Assembly: GCA_030831315.1 (NCBI GenBank)
Contig: JAURLI010000073.1
Location: 1 to 36,304, forward strand
Direction: 5' to 3'
Length of the DNA stretch: 36,304 nt
Origin: Alphaproteobacteria bacterium
GTDB taxonomy: Bacteria > Pseudomonadota > Alphaproteobacteria > SMXQ01
Part shown: positions 8,151-16,933 of the stretch, piece after piece
Layout: every line of letters begins with the position of its first letter
Numbering within the stretch: position 1 is the first letter of the stretch
Translations under genes and position numbers: made by a program
Notes under the pieces: generated by a model
What the model saw: the letters and a program-made list of their open reading frames with translations, nothing else
Told to the model about the DNA's origin: nothing
Database searches by the model: none

Positions 8151-8630
8151 ATGTCCGGCGTTGAAAGCATTTCGCACAGCGGCATCTGCGTGCACGACCT
8201 CAAGGCGGCGGAGGATTTTTACTGCAAGGTCCTGGGCGCCACCGTGCACAGCCGCGTCAACTTCAAGACACAGGATGCGTTGCGCGGGCGCAGCGTGCAC
8301 ACATCGCTGATGCTCGACGATTACCTGTTCGCGGTCATGCTGAGCGAGGACTGGATGGACGTCCCGCCGCCCAAAGTGCTGCGCGGCGAGAACCGCGTGC
8401 GCCATGCCTTCTGCGTGCCACGGGCCCGCTTCGGCGCTGTGGTCGAACGATTGCAGGCCAACAGCATTCCGTTCGAAGGGCCGGTCAGCCACCCCGAACA
8501 GGGACCATTCGGCGAATCGGTCTATTTCCGGGATCCGACGGGAAATTTCCTGGAGGTTCTCTGGCGGCGCGACGAAGACGCCGTCTATAACGAGGTGCAG
8601 CCGCTGGGTCACGGCGGCGGCGGCGCCTGA
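8151..8630 (+). CDS. Single-domain VOC protein, extradiol dioxygenase/glyoxalase-like (copy 2)
   Basis: This 159-residue protein aligns with the 3117 gene without gaps over 155 positions. The putative metal triad is kept at the same residue numbers: H9 (ISHSGICVHD), H85 (VRHAFCV) and E135 (DPTGNFLEVLW). A glycine-rich tail (HGGGGA) is the main difference. It starts two bases after the VOC-Rieske stop, with the ribosome site GGGGG inside that gene's end, implying tight co-translation. Activity is probably metal-dependent, but the substrate is unknown. Confidence 0.88.
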   Translation: MSGVESISHSGICVHDLKAAEDFYCKVLGATVHSRVNFKTQDALRGRSVHTSLMLDDYLFAVMLSEDWMDVPPPKVLRGENRVRHAFCVPRARFGAVVERLQANSIPFEGPVSHPEQGPFGESVYFRDPTGNFLEVLWRRDEDAVYNEVQPLGHGGGGA

Positions 8631-8716
8631 GGGTACAACCAACAACCAAGAAACGGGACAGGCAAACACCAACCCGTCACTCCTCGTCCAACAAAAACCA
8701 AACGAAGGAGCAAACA

Positions 8717-10081
8717 ATGAACAGGACTTCTCTGACAGCGGGGGCTCTCAGTTTCGCCCTGGCGGTGTTCGTCGCCGGCCAGGCGCCGGCCGCGGACCTG
8801 CCGAAGGCTACCCAGGCCATCATGAAGGAAACCAAGCTACCCGCCGAAGTGCTGGCGGGGCTGGATAATGAGCTCAAAATGCCCGCCAAGTGGATCGAGG
8901 GCGCGAAGAAGGAAGGCACGCTGACCGTCAGCGGCACCTGGGATGCCGACCAGTTCGAAGCCCTCGTCGGCCCTTTCCGCGAACGCTATCCCTTCGTCAC
9001 CTTCAAGTATTCGCGCGCCACGCGCCATGACCGCGTGATCAAGCCGCTGCTCGCCTACAAGGCCGGGCGCATCGTCGCCGATGTCATTTCCGGCGTCGGG
9101 GCCAAGTTCACGGCGTTCAAGGAAATCAACGCCATTCTCGATCTCAGCCAGCTGCCCAACTGGAAGAACGTGCCCGACGGCATGAAGGACAAGAACGGCG
9201 GCTGGATCGGCCAGCGCCTGCGCTACTGGTGCATGTCCTACAACACCAGCAAGCTGAAGAAGTCGGAACTGCCCAAGACCTGGGACGACCTGCTGACGAT
9301 CGAGAAACTTCGCGACGGCAAGGTCGGCATGGGCAACCGGCCCAACCTGTGGCTCCTGTCCATGTGGGACGTCAAGGGCGAGAACGCCATCCGCGAATAC
9401 GCCCGCCAGCTGTTTACCGTGGTCAAGCCGCAGCTGCGCAAGGAAGGCATGAACGCGCTGATCAGCCTGGCCACCGCAGGCGAATTCGACGTGGCGCTGC
9501 CGTCCGCTGCCTACCGCGTCAGCCAGATGGTGCCGAAGGGTGCGCCCATCGGCTGGCACTGTCCGGAGCCGGTGCCGATGGCGATTTCCGAAATGGTGGC
9601 GATCAAGGGCGGACATGAAAATGCCGCGCTGATGTTCGTCAACTGGTTCGCCTCGCGCGAGGGACAGGTCGCTCAGTTTGCTGCCAATAACGCACCGCCC
9701 GTGCACAAGGACTTGCACCGGCGCGAGTTCCTGGCCTTCCCCGATGAAATCCTCGGCAAGAAGATCGCCTTCCGCGACCCCGAGGCGATGGAGAACGACC
9801 TCAAGAAGCTGATGCGCTTCTGGGATCCGATGTGGTTTTCGGCCAAGGGCCTCAAGCTGCATATCGTGACCGCGAAGCTCGACAAGGTCGGACGCAAGGG
9901 ACGTGACGTCACCTTCAAGGTCGATGGCAAGGCCCAAAAAGCCAAGGTTTCCGGGTCGCGCACGGGGATCGAGATCGATGGCGCCGATGCGGCGCGGGCC
10001 GAACTCAAGGCCGGCATGACCTGCGAAATCGCTTATCCCGGAGACGGAGAGGAGGCGACCAAGCTAGACTGCAAGAAGTAG
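8717..10081 (+). CDS. ABC transporter periplasmic binding protein 2 (AfuA-like) with extra C-terminal domain
   Basis: The protein has 454 residues, starting at an ATG preceded by GAAGGAG. The signal peptide ends APA-AD. The binding domain carries SGTWDADQFEAL, FRERYP, SRATRHDRVIKPLLAYKAGR, WCMSYNT and WHCPEPVPMAISEM. The final part repeats the accessory module with VSGSRTGIEIDG, LKAGMTC and LDCKK. It is very close to the next gene product, so the pair is a recent tandem duplication, while binding protein 1 is more distant. Cys in WC, HCPEP, GMTC and the last CK are conserved in all three, consistent with periplasmic disulphides. The ligand is unknown. Confidence 0.9.
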   Translation: MNRTSLTAGALSFALAVFVAGQAPAADLPKATQAIMKETKLPAEVLAGLDNELKMPAKWIEGAKKEGTLTVSGTWDADQFEALVGPFRERYPFVTFKYSRATRHDRVIKPLLAYKAGRIVADVISGVGAKFTAFKEINAILDLSQLPNWKNVPDGMKDKNGGWIGQRLRYWCMSYNTSKLKKSELPKTWDDLLTIEKLRDGKVGMGNRPNLWLLSMWDVKGENAIREYARQLFTVVKPQLRKEGMNALISLATAGEFDVALPSAAYRVSQMVPKGAPIGWHCPEPVPMAISEMVAIKGGHENAALMFVNWFASREGQVAQFAANNAPPVHKDLHRREFLAFPDEILGKKIAFRDPEAMENDLKKLMRFWDPMWFSAKGLKLHIVTAKLDKVGRKGRDVTFKVDGKAQKAKVSGSRTGIEIDGADAARAELKAGMTCEIAYPGDGEEATKLDCKK

Positions 10082-10086
10082 CTTCC

Positions 10087-10128
10087 GGCGCCCGCGGGCG
10101 CCAAGGACGGGGCCGCCCGGCCCCGTCC
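10087..10128 (+). terminator. Two GC-rich hairpins between binding-protein genes
   Basis: A 16-base perfect palindrome (GGCGCCCGCGGGCGCC, 10087-10102) is followed by a ten-base-pair stem, GGACGGGGCC/GGCCCCGTCC with loop GCCC (10105-10128). They start six bases after the stop codon. There is no U tract, so complete termination is doubtful; they may attenuate read-through to the next gene or stabilise the mRNA 3' end. The remaining bases to 10306 show no gene. Confidence 0.5.
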
Positions 10129-10306
10129 CCCACCCGCAACGGCCGCAGGTTCGAACGAACCCTTCGATCCGGCCGCACACATTCGTGAGGTTCCAAGCGG
10201 CGCACAGACGCCGCGTGACAAGGCTTCCGCCGCCCGGCCATCGCGCCGGCGGCGCGTTTGCCGTGTGCGCGCCCCCGTGGCGCGATCTCAGGCTATGGAG
10301 GAAACA

Positions 10307-11665
10307 ATGCTTCACCAGTTGATCAAGGCGGGCGCCGCTGTGGCCGCCCTTGCCGCTGTGGCCCCGGCGACGGCGGCCGAACTGCCCAAGGCGACACAGG
10401 CGATCATGAAGGAAACAGGACTGCCCGCCGACGTGCTCGACGGCCTCGACGCCGAGCTTGTCATGCCCGCCAAATGGATCGAGGGCGCCAAGAAGGAACG
10501 CCAGCTGATCGTCAGCGGCACCTGGGATGCCGACCAGTTCGAGGCGCTGGCTGCGCCCTTTCGCGAACGCTATCCCTACATCCGTTTCAAGTATTCGCGC
10601 GCAACGCGCCATGACCGCGTGATCAAACCGCTGCTCGCCTACAAGGCGGGCCGCATCGTGTCGGACCTGATCTCCGGCGTCGGGGCCAAGTATTCGGCTT
10701 TCCGCGAGATCAACGCCATCCTCGACATGCGCCAGATTCCCAACTGGAACAACGTGCCCGATGGCATGAAGGACAAGGACGGCGGCTGGATCGGCCAGCG
10801 CCTGCGCTACTGGTGCATCGCCTACAACAAGAATGCGCTGGCCAAGGCCGACCTGCCGAAAACATGGGACGACCTGCTGACAAATCCGAAGCTGCGCGGC
10901 GGCAAGATCGGCATGGGCAACCGGCCCAACCTGTGGCTGCTGCCGATGTGGGACATGAAGGGCGAAACGGCGATCCGCGACTATGCCTCGAAGCTGTTCG
11001 GCGAGGTGAAGCCGCAACTGCGCAAGGAAGGCATGAACGCGCTGATCAGCCTGGCGACGGCGGGCGAGTTCGACATTTCCCTGCCATCGGCCGAATACCG
11101 CGTCAGCCAGATGGAACGCAAGGGCGCGCCGATCAGCTGGCATTGCCCGGAACCTGTACCTATGGCGATTTCGGAAATGATCGGCCTCAAGGGCGGGCAT
11201 GAAAACGCCGCCCTGATGTTCGTCAACTGGTTCATGTCGAAGGAAGGCCAGGTATCTCAATTCGCAGCCAACTACGCACCCCCCGTGCACAAGGACCTGC
11301 GCCGGCGCGAATTCCTCGCCTATCCAGATGAGATCCTCGGTCGCAAGATCGCCTTCCGCGATCCCGAAGCGATGGAGACGGACCTGCCCAAGCTGATGCG
11401 CTTCTGGGACCCGATGTGGTTCTCGGCAAAGGGCCTGAAGCTCGATGTCGTCACCGCCAAGCTCGACCAGGTCGCCAAGAAAGGCGCCAGCGTCAACTTT
11501 ACGGTGAACGGCAAGGCGCAGACCGTGCGCATTTCGGGTTCGCGCACGACGATCGAGATCGACGGCGTCGACGGCCAGCGGGCCGAACTGAAGGCCGGGA
11601 TGACCTGCGAGATCGCCTATCCCGGCAACAACCAGGAAGCGCTCAAGATCGACTGCAAGAAATAG
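10307..11665 (+). CDS. ABC transporter periplasmic binding protein 3 (AfuA-like) with extra C-terminal domain
   Basis: I chose the ATG at 10307 because GGAGG (10297-10301) lies at good spacing and a signal peptide then begins directly (MLHQLIKAGAAVAALAAV, cut near ATA-AE). The product has 452 residues. It parallels binding protein 2 along its length: SGTWDADQFEAL, SRATRHDRVIKPLLAYKAGR, WCIAYNK, WHCPEPVPMAISEM, and the accessory domain with ISGSRTTIEIDG, LKAGMTC and IDCKK. No ATPase gene is found in the window, and the only matching permease is about 8 kb away on the other strand. The ligand is unknown. Confidence 0.9.
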   Translation: MLHQLIKAGAAVAALAAVAPATAAELPKATQAIMKETGLPADVLDGLDAELVMPAKWIEGAKKERQLIVSGTWDADQFEALAAPFRERYPYIRFKYSRATRHDRVIKPLLAYKAGRIVSDLISGVGAKYSAFREINAILDMRQIPNWNNVPDGMKDKDGGWIGQRLRYWCIAYNKNALAKADLPKTWDDLLTNPKLRGGKIGMGNRPNLWLLPMWDMKGETAIRDYASKLFGEVKPQLRKEGMNALISLATAGEFDISLPSAEYRVSQMERKGAPISWHCPEPVPMAISEMIGLKGGHENAALMFVNWFMSKEGQVSQFAANYAPPVHKDLRRREFLAYPDEILGRKIAFRDPEAMETDLPKLMRFWDPMWFSAKGLKLDVVTAKLDQVAKKGASVNFTVNGKAQTVRISGSRTTIEIDGVDGQRAELKAGMTCEIAYPGNNQEALKIDCKK

Positions 11666-11684
11666 GGCTTGGGCTAGGCGATGG

Positions 11685-11708
11685 AACGGGCCCCCGCGGG
11701 GGCCCGTT
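11685..11708. terminator. Perfect 24-base palindrome between convergent genes
   Basis: AACGGGCCCCC and GGGGGCCCGTT (11685-11695 and 11698-11708) form a perfect stem around GC, with TCGTTTC after it on the plus strand. It sits 19 bases past the binding-protein stop and 5 bases before the stop of the oppositely oriented MFS gene. It most likely ends the plus-strand binding-protein transcript; on the minus strand the downstream sequence is not U-rich. Confidence 0.75.
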
Positions 11709-11713
11709 TCGTT

Positions 11714-12964
11714 TCAAGCCGGGCGGTCGGTTTCAAGTGCCGCCGCCATGGACCGACGGCGCGGAGCCACCCAGAACCAGACGGCCAAGGTCATCGCCGC
11801 CGCCCCGGCAAAGGCCCAGCGCAGGCCGAAGGTCTCGGCGACGGCGCCAAGCCCGAGGGCGCCGACGGCGGGCAGCCCGCGATAGATGACCGTATAAAGC
11901 CCCATGACACGCCCGCGCAGGTCGTCGCTCAGCGCCGACTGGGTCAGCGCCTGAATGCCCGTCGACATGGTGTTGAGGGCAAATCCCGACAACAGGCCGA
12001 AGGCCACGGCGACGCCAAGGTTGGCCGTCGCGACGAAGCCGAAAGTGGCAAGGCACAACCCCGCGCAGCCGGAAACCACGATGGTGGTCAGGCCGGCGAC
12101 GCGGCCGCGTGTCGCGATCCAGGCCGCCGACAGCATCGCCCCCACCCCCATCGAAGAGGTCAGCCAGGCAAGGCCCGTGGCGCCCGCCTCGAACACGGCA
12201 CCGGCGAAGCCCGGCAGCATGTCCTGCACCGGACGAAGGAAGATCGAGGCCGCCGCCATAATGACGAAGATCGGAAAGATTCCCGGATGCCCGCGCACGT
12301 AGCCGAGCGCCACGCCGATATCGCCGAGGATGCGGCGGCCCTTGTGCGGAACGCGGTCGGAAAAATCGAGGCGCATCATGTGCAGCGCGACGATGAAAAT
12401 CACGCAGGCCGCCGCGTTGACGGCAAAGGTCAGTTCGATGCCGCCGATGGGAATGAGGACGGCGGCAATCGCCGGGCCGACAAACCGCGATCCGTTGAAC
12501 AGGGCCGAATCGACGGCGATGGCCGTGCCGATTTCCGTGCGCGGCACCGTGCGCGGCACAATGGCGTGGCGCGCCGTCGAGGTGAACGGGTGAACGCAGC
12601 CGTACATCACCGAGAGCACGAACAGGATTTCGATGGTCATCCAGCCGGCAAACACCAGACCCGCGAGCGCCACCGCGTGAACGACGTTCAGCCACTGGGT
12701 GACGATCTGCTGGACGACGGGATTGCTGCGGTCGGTATAGGCGCCCGCGATGGGCGCCAGAAAGATCATGGGCGCCAGATCGGCCGCCGCGATGACGCCG
12801 AGCCATGTCGGCGAATGGGTCAGTTCCCAGGCCAGCCAGCCGACGCCGACGCGCTGCATCCACAGCGTCACCAGGTTCGGCGTCATGCCGCCCATGAAGT
12901 AGGCGTATTCCCGGTGCCTGAACACGCGAACGATGGGCGATAGGGACGCGGGCGATGCCATCAA
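11714..12964 (-). CDS. MFS transporter (DHA3/EntS-like exporter)
   Basis: This 416-residue membrane protein has about 11-12 hydrophobic segments. Its pattern is like EntS/DHA3-type major facilitator exporters: FRHREYAYFMGG at the start, DRSNP in the loop after the second segment, and a second-half repeat with SDDLRGRVMGLYTVIYRGLPAVG. These often export siderophores, drugs or metabolites. It is the last gene of a minus-strand run after fhs (72-base gap). Its base use is the same as its neighbours. Substrate unknown; efflux of a pathway intermediate is possible. Confidence 0.88.
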   Translation of the reverse strand: MMASPASLSPIVRVFRHREYAYFMGGMTPNLVTLWMQRVGVGWLAWELTHSPTWLGVIAAADLAPMIFLAPIAGAYTDRSNPVVQQIVTQWLNVVHAVALAGLVFAGWMTIEILFVLSVMYGCVHPFTSTARHAIVPRTVPRTEIGTAIAVDSALFNGSRFVGPAIAAVLIPIGGIELTFAVNAAACVIFIVALHMMRLDFSDRVPHKGRRILGDIGVALGYVRGHPGIFPIFVIMAAASIFLRPVQDMLPGFAGAVFEAGATGLAWLTSSMGVGAMLSAAWIATRGRVAGLTTIVVSGCAGLCLATFGFVATANLGVAVAFGLLSGFALNTMSTGIQALTQSALSDDLRGRVMGLYTVIYRGLPAVGALGLGAVAETFGLRWAFAGAAAMTLAVWFWVAPRRRSMAAALETDRPA

Positions 12965-13036
12965 CGGGTTTCCTGACGCAAGGGAGCACCCGGCGGGACG
13001 GCCGGGGACACCCTGTTTAGCATGAAACGCCGCTGC

Positions 13037-14722
13037 CTAGGACAAGCCGGCGATCCGGCCCCCGGTATCGAGGTGAATGTTGTCCGCGGCCGGACGACGG
13101 GGCAGGCCCGGCATGGTCAGAATGCCGCCGCAGACGGCGACGACCAGCCCCGCCCCCGCCGAAAGCCTGAGTTCGCGCACATGGATCGTGTGTCCATTGG
13201 GCGCGCCCAGCCGCTTGGGATCGGTCGAGAAACTGTACTGCGTCTTGGCGATGCAGACGGGCAAATGCCCGAAGCCCATGGCCTCGAGGCGATCGAACTG
13301 CGCGCGCACGCTGTCCTCCGCCGATATGCCCTCGGCCCCGTAGATCTGCCGCGCGACGGTTTCGGTCTTGTGCCAGAGCGTCGCCTCGTCCGGATAAAGA
13401 CAGCGAAAATCGGCCGTCCCGCCATCGGCGAGATCGGCGACGGCGCGCGCCAGCTCTTCCGTGCCGGCACCGCCCCGCGCCCAGTGATCGCAGGCAAAGA
13501 TCCGCACCCCGCGCACGGCGCAGGCAGCGCGCACGATCTCGACCTCTTCGGTAGCATCGGCGGCGTGGCTGTTGATGGCGACGACCACCGGCACGCCAAA
13601 CTTGCCGAGGTTGTCGACGTGGCGCAGCAGGTTGGGCAGGCCCGCCTCCACCGCCGCACAATCGGGACGGTCGAGATCCTTGCGGTCCCTGCCCCCCTGC
13701 ATCTTGAGACCGCGCAAGGTGGTGACCAGCACCGCCGCAGCCGGATGCAGCCCCGCCTTGCGGCATTTGATGTCGAAGAACTTTTCGGCACCGAGATCGG
13801 CGCCGAAGCCCGCTTCGGTGATGACGTAATCGGCGAGCCTGAGCGCGGTGTGCGTCGCGATCACCGAACTGCACCCATGGGCGATATTGGCGAAGGGACC
13901 ACCGTGAATGAGGGCGGGATTGTGTTCCAGCGTCTGCACGATATTGGGACGCAGGGCATCGCGCAGCAGCACCGCCATCGGCTTTTCCGCACCCAACTCG
14001 GAAACACGGACCGGCGCGCCGCCGGACCGATAGCCGATGATCATCTCGCCGAGGCGGGTCTCGAGATCGGCGAGGTCGGAGGCGAGGCAGAATACGGCCA
14101 TGACTTCACTGGCCGCGGTGATGTCGAAATGCGCCTCTTCGGGGCGGGCATCGTCGGCGGCCCCGCGCGGATAGATGATGCTGCGCAGGCCCCGGTCGTT
14201 GATGTCGAGCGCGCGCCGCCAGGTGATGCGCGCCGGATCGAGGCCCAACTCGTTGCCCCAGTGAATGTGGTTGTCGACAAGCGCGGCAAGAAGGTTGTTG
14301 GCGGCAGCGATGGCGTGCAGGTCGCCGGTGAAATGCAGGTTGATGTCTTCCATCGGCGCAACCTGGGAACGGCCGCCACCGGTAGCCCCCCCCTTCATGC
14401 CGAAGCAGGGACCAAGCGACGGCTCGCGCAGGGCGACGAGCGCCCGCTTGCCGATGCGGTTGAGCCCGTCGCCAAGGCCGATGGAGGTCGTGGTCTTGCC
14501 CTCACCCGCAGGCGTCGGCGAGGTCGATGTGACGAGGATCAGCCGGCCGTCGGGGCGGCCCCGCAACCGTTCGAGGCACTCAAAGGACAGCTTCGCCTTG
14601 TCGCTCCCGAACAGGACGAGATCTTCGGCTTTGAGGCCGAGGCGGGTTTGCGCCACCTCGGCGATGGGCTTGAGGGGGACGGAACGCGCAATTTCGATAT
14701 CGGAAAGAAACTTGCCGGACAT
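13037..14722 (-). CDS. fhs: Formate-tetrahydrofolate ligase
   Basis: The 561-residue protein is full length for the family. The ATP-binding loop TPAGEGKTT (residues 70-78) is followed by [18 protein letters not shown] and the conserved [22 protein letters not shown]. The C-terminal [13 protein letters not shown] ending is also typical. The enzyme makes 10-formyl-THF from formate, THF and ATP. In aromatic-degrading alphaproteobacteria it is often tied to THF-dependent O-demethylation or to C1 assimilation; this link is inference here. The gene follows usg (116-base gap) and precedes the MFS gene on the minus strand. Confidence 0.97.
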   Translation of the reverse strand: MSGKFLSDIEIARSVPLKPIAEVAQTRLGLKAEDLVLFGSDKAKLSFECLERLRGRPDGRLILVTSTSPTPAGEGKTTTSIGLGDGLNRIGKRALVALREPSLGPCFGMKGGATGGGRSQVAPMEDINLHFTGDLHAIAAANNLLAALVDNHIHWGNELGLDPARITWRRALDINDRGLRSIIYPRGAADDARPEEAHFDITAASEVMAVFCLASDLADLETRLGEMIIGYRSGGAPVRVSELGAEKPMAVLLRDALRPNIVQTLEHNPALIHGGPFANIAHGCSSVIATHTALRLADYVITEAGFGADLGAEKFFDIKCRKAGLHPAAAVLVTTLRGLKMQGGRDRKDLDRPDCAAVEAGLPNLLRHVDNLGKFGVPVVVAINSHAADATEEVEIVRAACAVRGVRIFACDHWARGGAGTEELARAVADLADGGTADFRCLYPDEATLWHKTETVARQIYGAEGISAEDSVRAQFDRLEAMGFGHLPVCIAKTQYSFSTDPKRLGAPNGHTIHVRELRLSAGAGLVVAVCGGILTMPGLPRRPAADNIHLDTGGRIAGLS

Positions 14723-14838
14723 GACAGACCCTTCGGGGCGGCACGGCTTTCCCGTGCGGCCCCCATGGCCGGCACACGGGGCCGCGTCTTCCCGGCGATG
14801 CTATTGCAGGCGGGCGATTTTTGCCACCACCGACGGCG

Positions 14839-15117
14839 CTAGTTCAGGCGCAATTCGCCATCGACATAGCGGAAATCGGCGGCCTGGACGATGCCTGTGC
14901 TGGCCACCCGGATGCGGTGCAGCGGACCGTCGAGATTGCGCGCCCAGAAGTCGAGGAACCTGCGCAGCACCGGAAATTTCGGTGCGATGTCGTAATCCTG
15001 CCAGACATAGGTCTGCAGGATGTCCCTGTGATCGGGCATGCGGTAGATGATTTCCGCCGTGGCGAGGCGGTAGCCCTGCAACTGAAGCTGCAACGCGTTT
15101 CGGGACGGGTACTCCAT
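14839..15117 (-). CDS. Usg family protein
   Basis: I chose the ATG at 15117 because AGGAGG lies seven bases upstream; the longer frame from 15150 would place the ribosome site inside the gene. The 92-residue product has the family core YRMPDHRDILQTYVWQDYD and PKFPVLRRFLDFW. Usg proteins are small, cytosolic and largely restricted to Alphaproteobacteria; their role is not established. This entry is the best taxonomic marker in the window. An AT-rich stretch with an imperfect dyad (CCGTAA/TTACGG near 15173-15190) lies upstream and may hold its promoter. Confidence 0.9.
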   Translation of the reverse strand: MEYPSRNALQLQLQGYRLATAEIIYRMPDHRDILQTYVWQDYDIAPKFPVLRRFLDFWARNLDGPLHRIRVASTGIVQAADFRYVDGELRLN

Positions 15118-15261
15118 GATGGAACCTCCTGACCGAAAGCTAAGAACCAAGGCTGACAGATCTTGATCAGAAACCCGTAAATTCGATTACGGTTTCAGTT
15201 TTCTATCAATATTTACAATAGGTTAGAAGCAGAACCAGGCGAGTGCTGACAAGCCTTGCGC

Positions 15262-15696
15262 TCACCCCTTTTCGAAATGCGACTTGCCCATCTTCGTATA
15301 GGTCTCGTGGATGGCTTCCTGCGGCTCGCCGCCCGCGCGCAGGTCTTCGCGCATCTCCCAGTTGATGTGCTTGATGTTGTTCTGGTTGCCCGAGCGGTTG
15401 CCCATCAGGATCATCGGGCCTGCACCGGAATTCTCCAGCATGTAGAAGGAACCGCCGGTGATCAGCGCCGCCATGCCGGGGTCGAGCACCGCCTTGCCGC
15501 CATCGGGGAAGTGCATGGTGCATTGTCCCTCGATGCAATAGAAGGTCTGGTCCTCGTTATGGCAGTGCATGTCGTCATGATCGCCCGGGTTGGTATAAAA
15601 ATGCACCCAGGCATGCATCTTGCGGGTGTTCATCACCACCGTGCGCTTTTTGGTGGCCTTGGCCAGTTCCGGGCAGTTGATGACTTCGATCCCCAT
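15262..15696 (-). CDS. Cupin-domain protein
   Basis: The 144-residue protein starts at the ATG at 15696 with GGAGGGG nearby. A single cupin barrel is visible with the metal motif HxH (H44, H46) and Gln50, then FYCIEG, followed by the second motif near PGMAALITGGSFYML. HxHxxxQ instead of HxHxxxE occurs in many bacterial cupins. It may be a small dioxygenase, isomerase or sensor protein; the substrate cannot be named. It is divergent from the amidohydrolase gene, and a promoter candidate lies between them. Confidence 0.85.
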   Translation of the reverse strand: MGIEVINCPELAKATKKRTVVMNTRKMHAWVHFYTNPGDHDDMHCHNEDQTFYCIEGQCTMHFPDGGKAVLDPGMAALITGGSFYMLENSGAGPMILMGNRSGNQNNIKHINWEMREDLRAGGEPQEAIHETYTKMGKSHFEKG

Positions 15697-15733
15697 GGCG
15701 TGTTCCCCTCCGTTGTCCTTGCGATTTGGACAC

Positions 15734-15762
15734 AGTCTAGTCCTGCCGGGGCCCCCGCTCAA
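15734..15762 (-). promoter_or_regulatory. Candidate sigma-70 promoter for cupin gene
   Basis: On the minus strand, TTGAGC (15757-15762) and TAGACT (15734-15739) are separated by 17 bases. Each matches four of six consensus bases. The -10 box lies about 40 bases before the cupin ATG. The surrounding 166-base divergent region also must serve the amidohydrolase gene, for which no convincing boxes were seen. Confidence 0.4.
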
Positions 15763-15862
15763 TCGCCCGCGCCCAACTGGCCAAAGCCCCCGGGGCCTTG
15801 TTAGAATGGCCCAAAATCCGGCCCCGGCCGGCAGCCAATAAACAAGGGGGAGGACGCGCCAG

Positions 15863-16909
15863 ATGGGCAGCATTGACGCCGACGCGCATGTCATCGAATC
15901 GCCGCTGACCTGGGCCCATATCGCCCGGGAAGATGCCCGCTTCACGCCGCTGGTCGTGAGCCAGACCTGGGGCTCAGAACAGGCCGATCCCGACGGACGG
16001 CGCGCCAGTGAATACTGGCTGATGGACAACCGCCTGCATGCGCGCGACCGCAACGTCGGCTCCGACACCACGGTGGAATCGCGCGAGATGCGCGATGTCG
16101 AAGCGCGGCTCGCCCATATGGACGAACTCGGCATCGACGTGCAGGTTCTCTACCCCACCGTTTTCCTGCGCCCCGCCGTGCGCACGGCGGCGGCCGAGCT
16201 CGCCCTGACCAAAGCCTATAACCGCTGGCTCGCCGGTATCTGGAAACGCGCGCCCGAGCGGCTGCGCTGGGTGGCGATGCCGCCGCTTCTCAGCAACGAC
16301 GCGCTGCGCGACGAGCTTGCCTGGTGCAAGGACAACGGCGCCTGCGGCATCTTCATGCGTGGCCTCGAATGGGACCGCAACGTCGCCGACCCGTTCTTTT
16401 TCCCACTCTATGAAATGGCTCAGGAGCTGGACCTGCCCATCTGTTTCCATTCGGGCAACAATTCGATCCTGCACCACGACTTCTTCCTCGACGACACCAC
16501 CTTCACCAAGTTCAAGCTGGCCGTCGTCGGCGCCTTCCATTCGCTTCTGGAAAAAAACATCCCCACGAAGTTTCCCGAAGTGCGCTGGGGCTTCGTCGAG
16601 ATCAGCGCCCAGTGGGTGCCCTATGTCTGCCACGACCTGCGCTACCGCTTCCGCCGCCTCGGCCGGCGCCTGCCGGACAAGCCGCTGGCAGCGAACCGCA
16701 TGTATGTCTCCTGCGAAGTGACCGACGACATTCCCTACATCTTGCAGTACGCGGGCGACGACAACCTGATGCTCGGCACCGACTACGGACATCACGATCC
16801 GTCCACCGAGATCAACGCCTTCACGCTGATCCGCGGGCGCGACGACATCGCCGCCGGCGTCATCGAAAAAATCACCGACAAGAACCCGCGCGCCCTTTAC
16901 GGGCTCTAG
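15863..16909 (+). CDS. Amidohydrolase-2 family metal-dependent hydrolase/decarboxylase
   Basis: The 348-residue protein starts at an ATG after GGGGGAGGA. It is a TIM-barrel amidohydrolase of the ACMSD type: DADAHVIES at the N-terminus (D7-x-H9 in place of the classic HxH), FHSG with H196, and GTDYGHHD with D307 near the C-terminus. Members include aminocarboxymuconate semialdehyde decarboxylase and 5-carboxyvanillate decarboxylase (LigW), so an aromatic or ring-fission acid is a reasonable but unproven substrate. It leads a plus-strand run with SDR, AKR and tandem-VOC genes spaced by 16-24 bases. Confidence 0.9.
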   Translation: MGSIDADAHVIESPLTWAHIAREDARFTPLVVSQTWGSEQADPDGRRASEYWLMDNRLHARDRNVGSDTTVESREMRDVEARLAHMDELGIDVQVLYPTVFLRPAVRTAAAELALTKAYNRWLAGIWKRAPERLRWVAMPPLLSNDALRDELAWCKDNGACGIFMRGLEWDRNVADPFFFPLYEMAQELDLPICFHSGNNSILHHDFFLDDTTFTKFKLAVVGAFHSLLEKNIPTKFPEVRWGFVEISAQWVPYVCHDLRYRFRRLGRRLPDKPLAANRMYVSCEVTDDIPYILQYAGDDNLMLGTDYGHHDPSTEINAFTLIRGRDDIAAGVIEKITDKNPRALYGL

Positions 16910-16933
16910 GCGCCATCAGGGAGGACGTACCGC

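Noticed and set aside
11681-12943. 420-residue plus-strand frame opposite the MFS gene
   Set aside because: The minus strand has a membrane-protein pattern with conserved transporter motifs; the plus frame has low-complexity charged sequence and begins over a terminator palindrome.
13022-14842. 606-residue plus-strand frame opposite fhs
   Set aside because: It lies on the reverse of a clearly conserved fhs gene; its His-, Gly- and Arg-rich sequence matches no family and is the usual GC-rich shadow.
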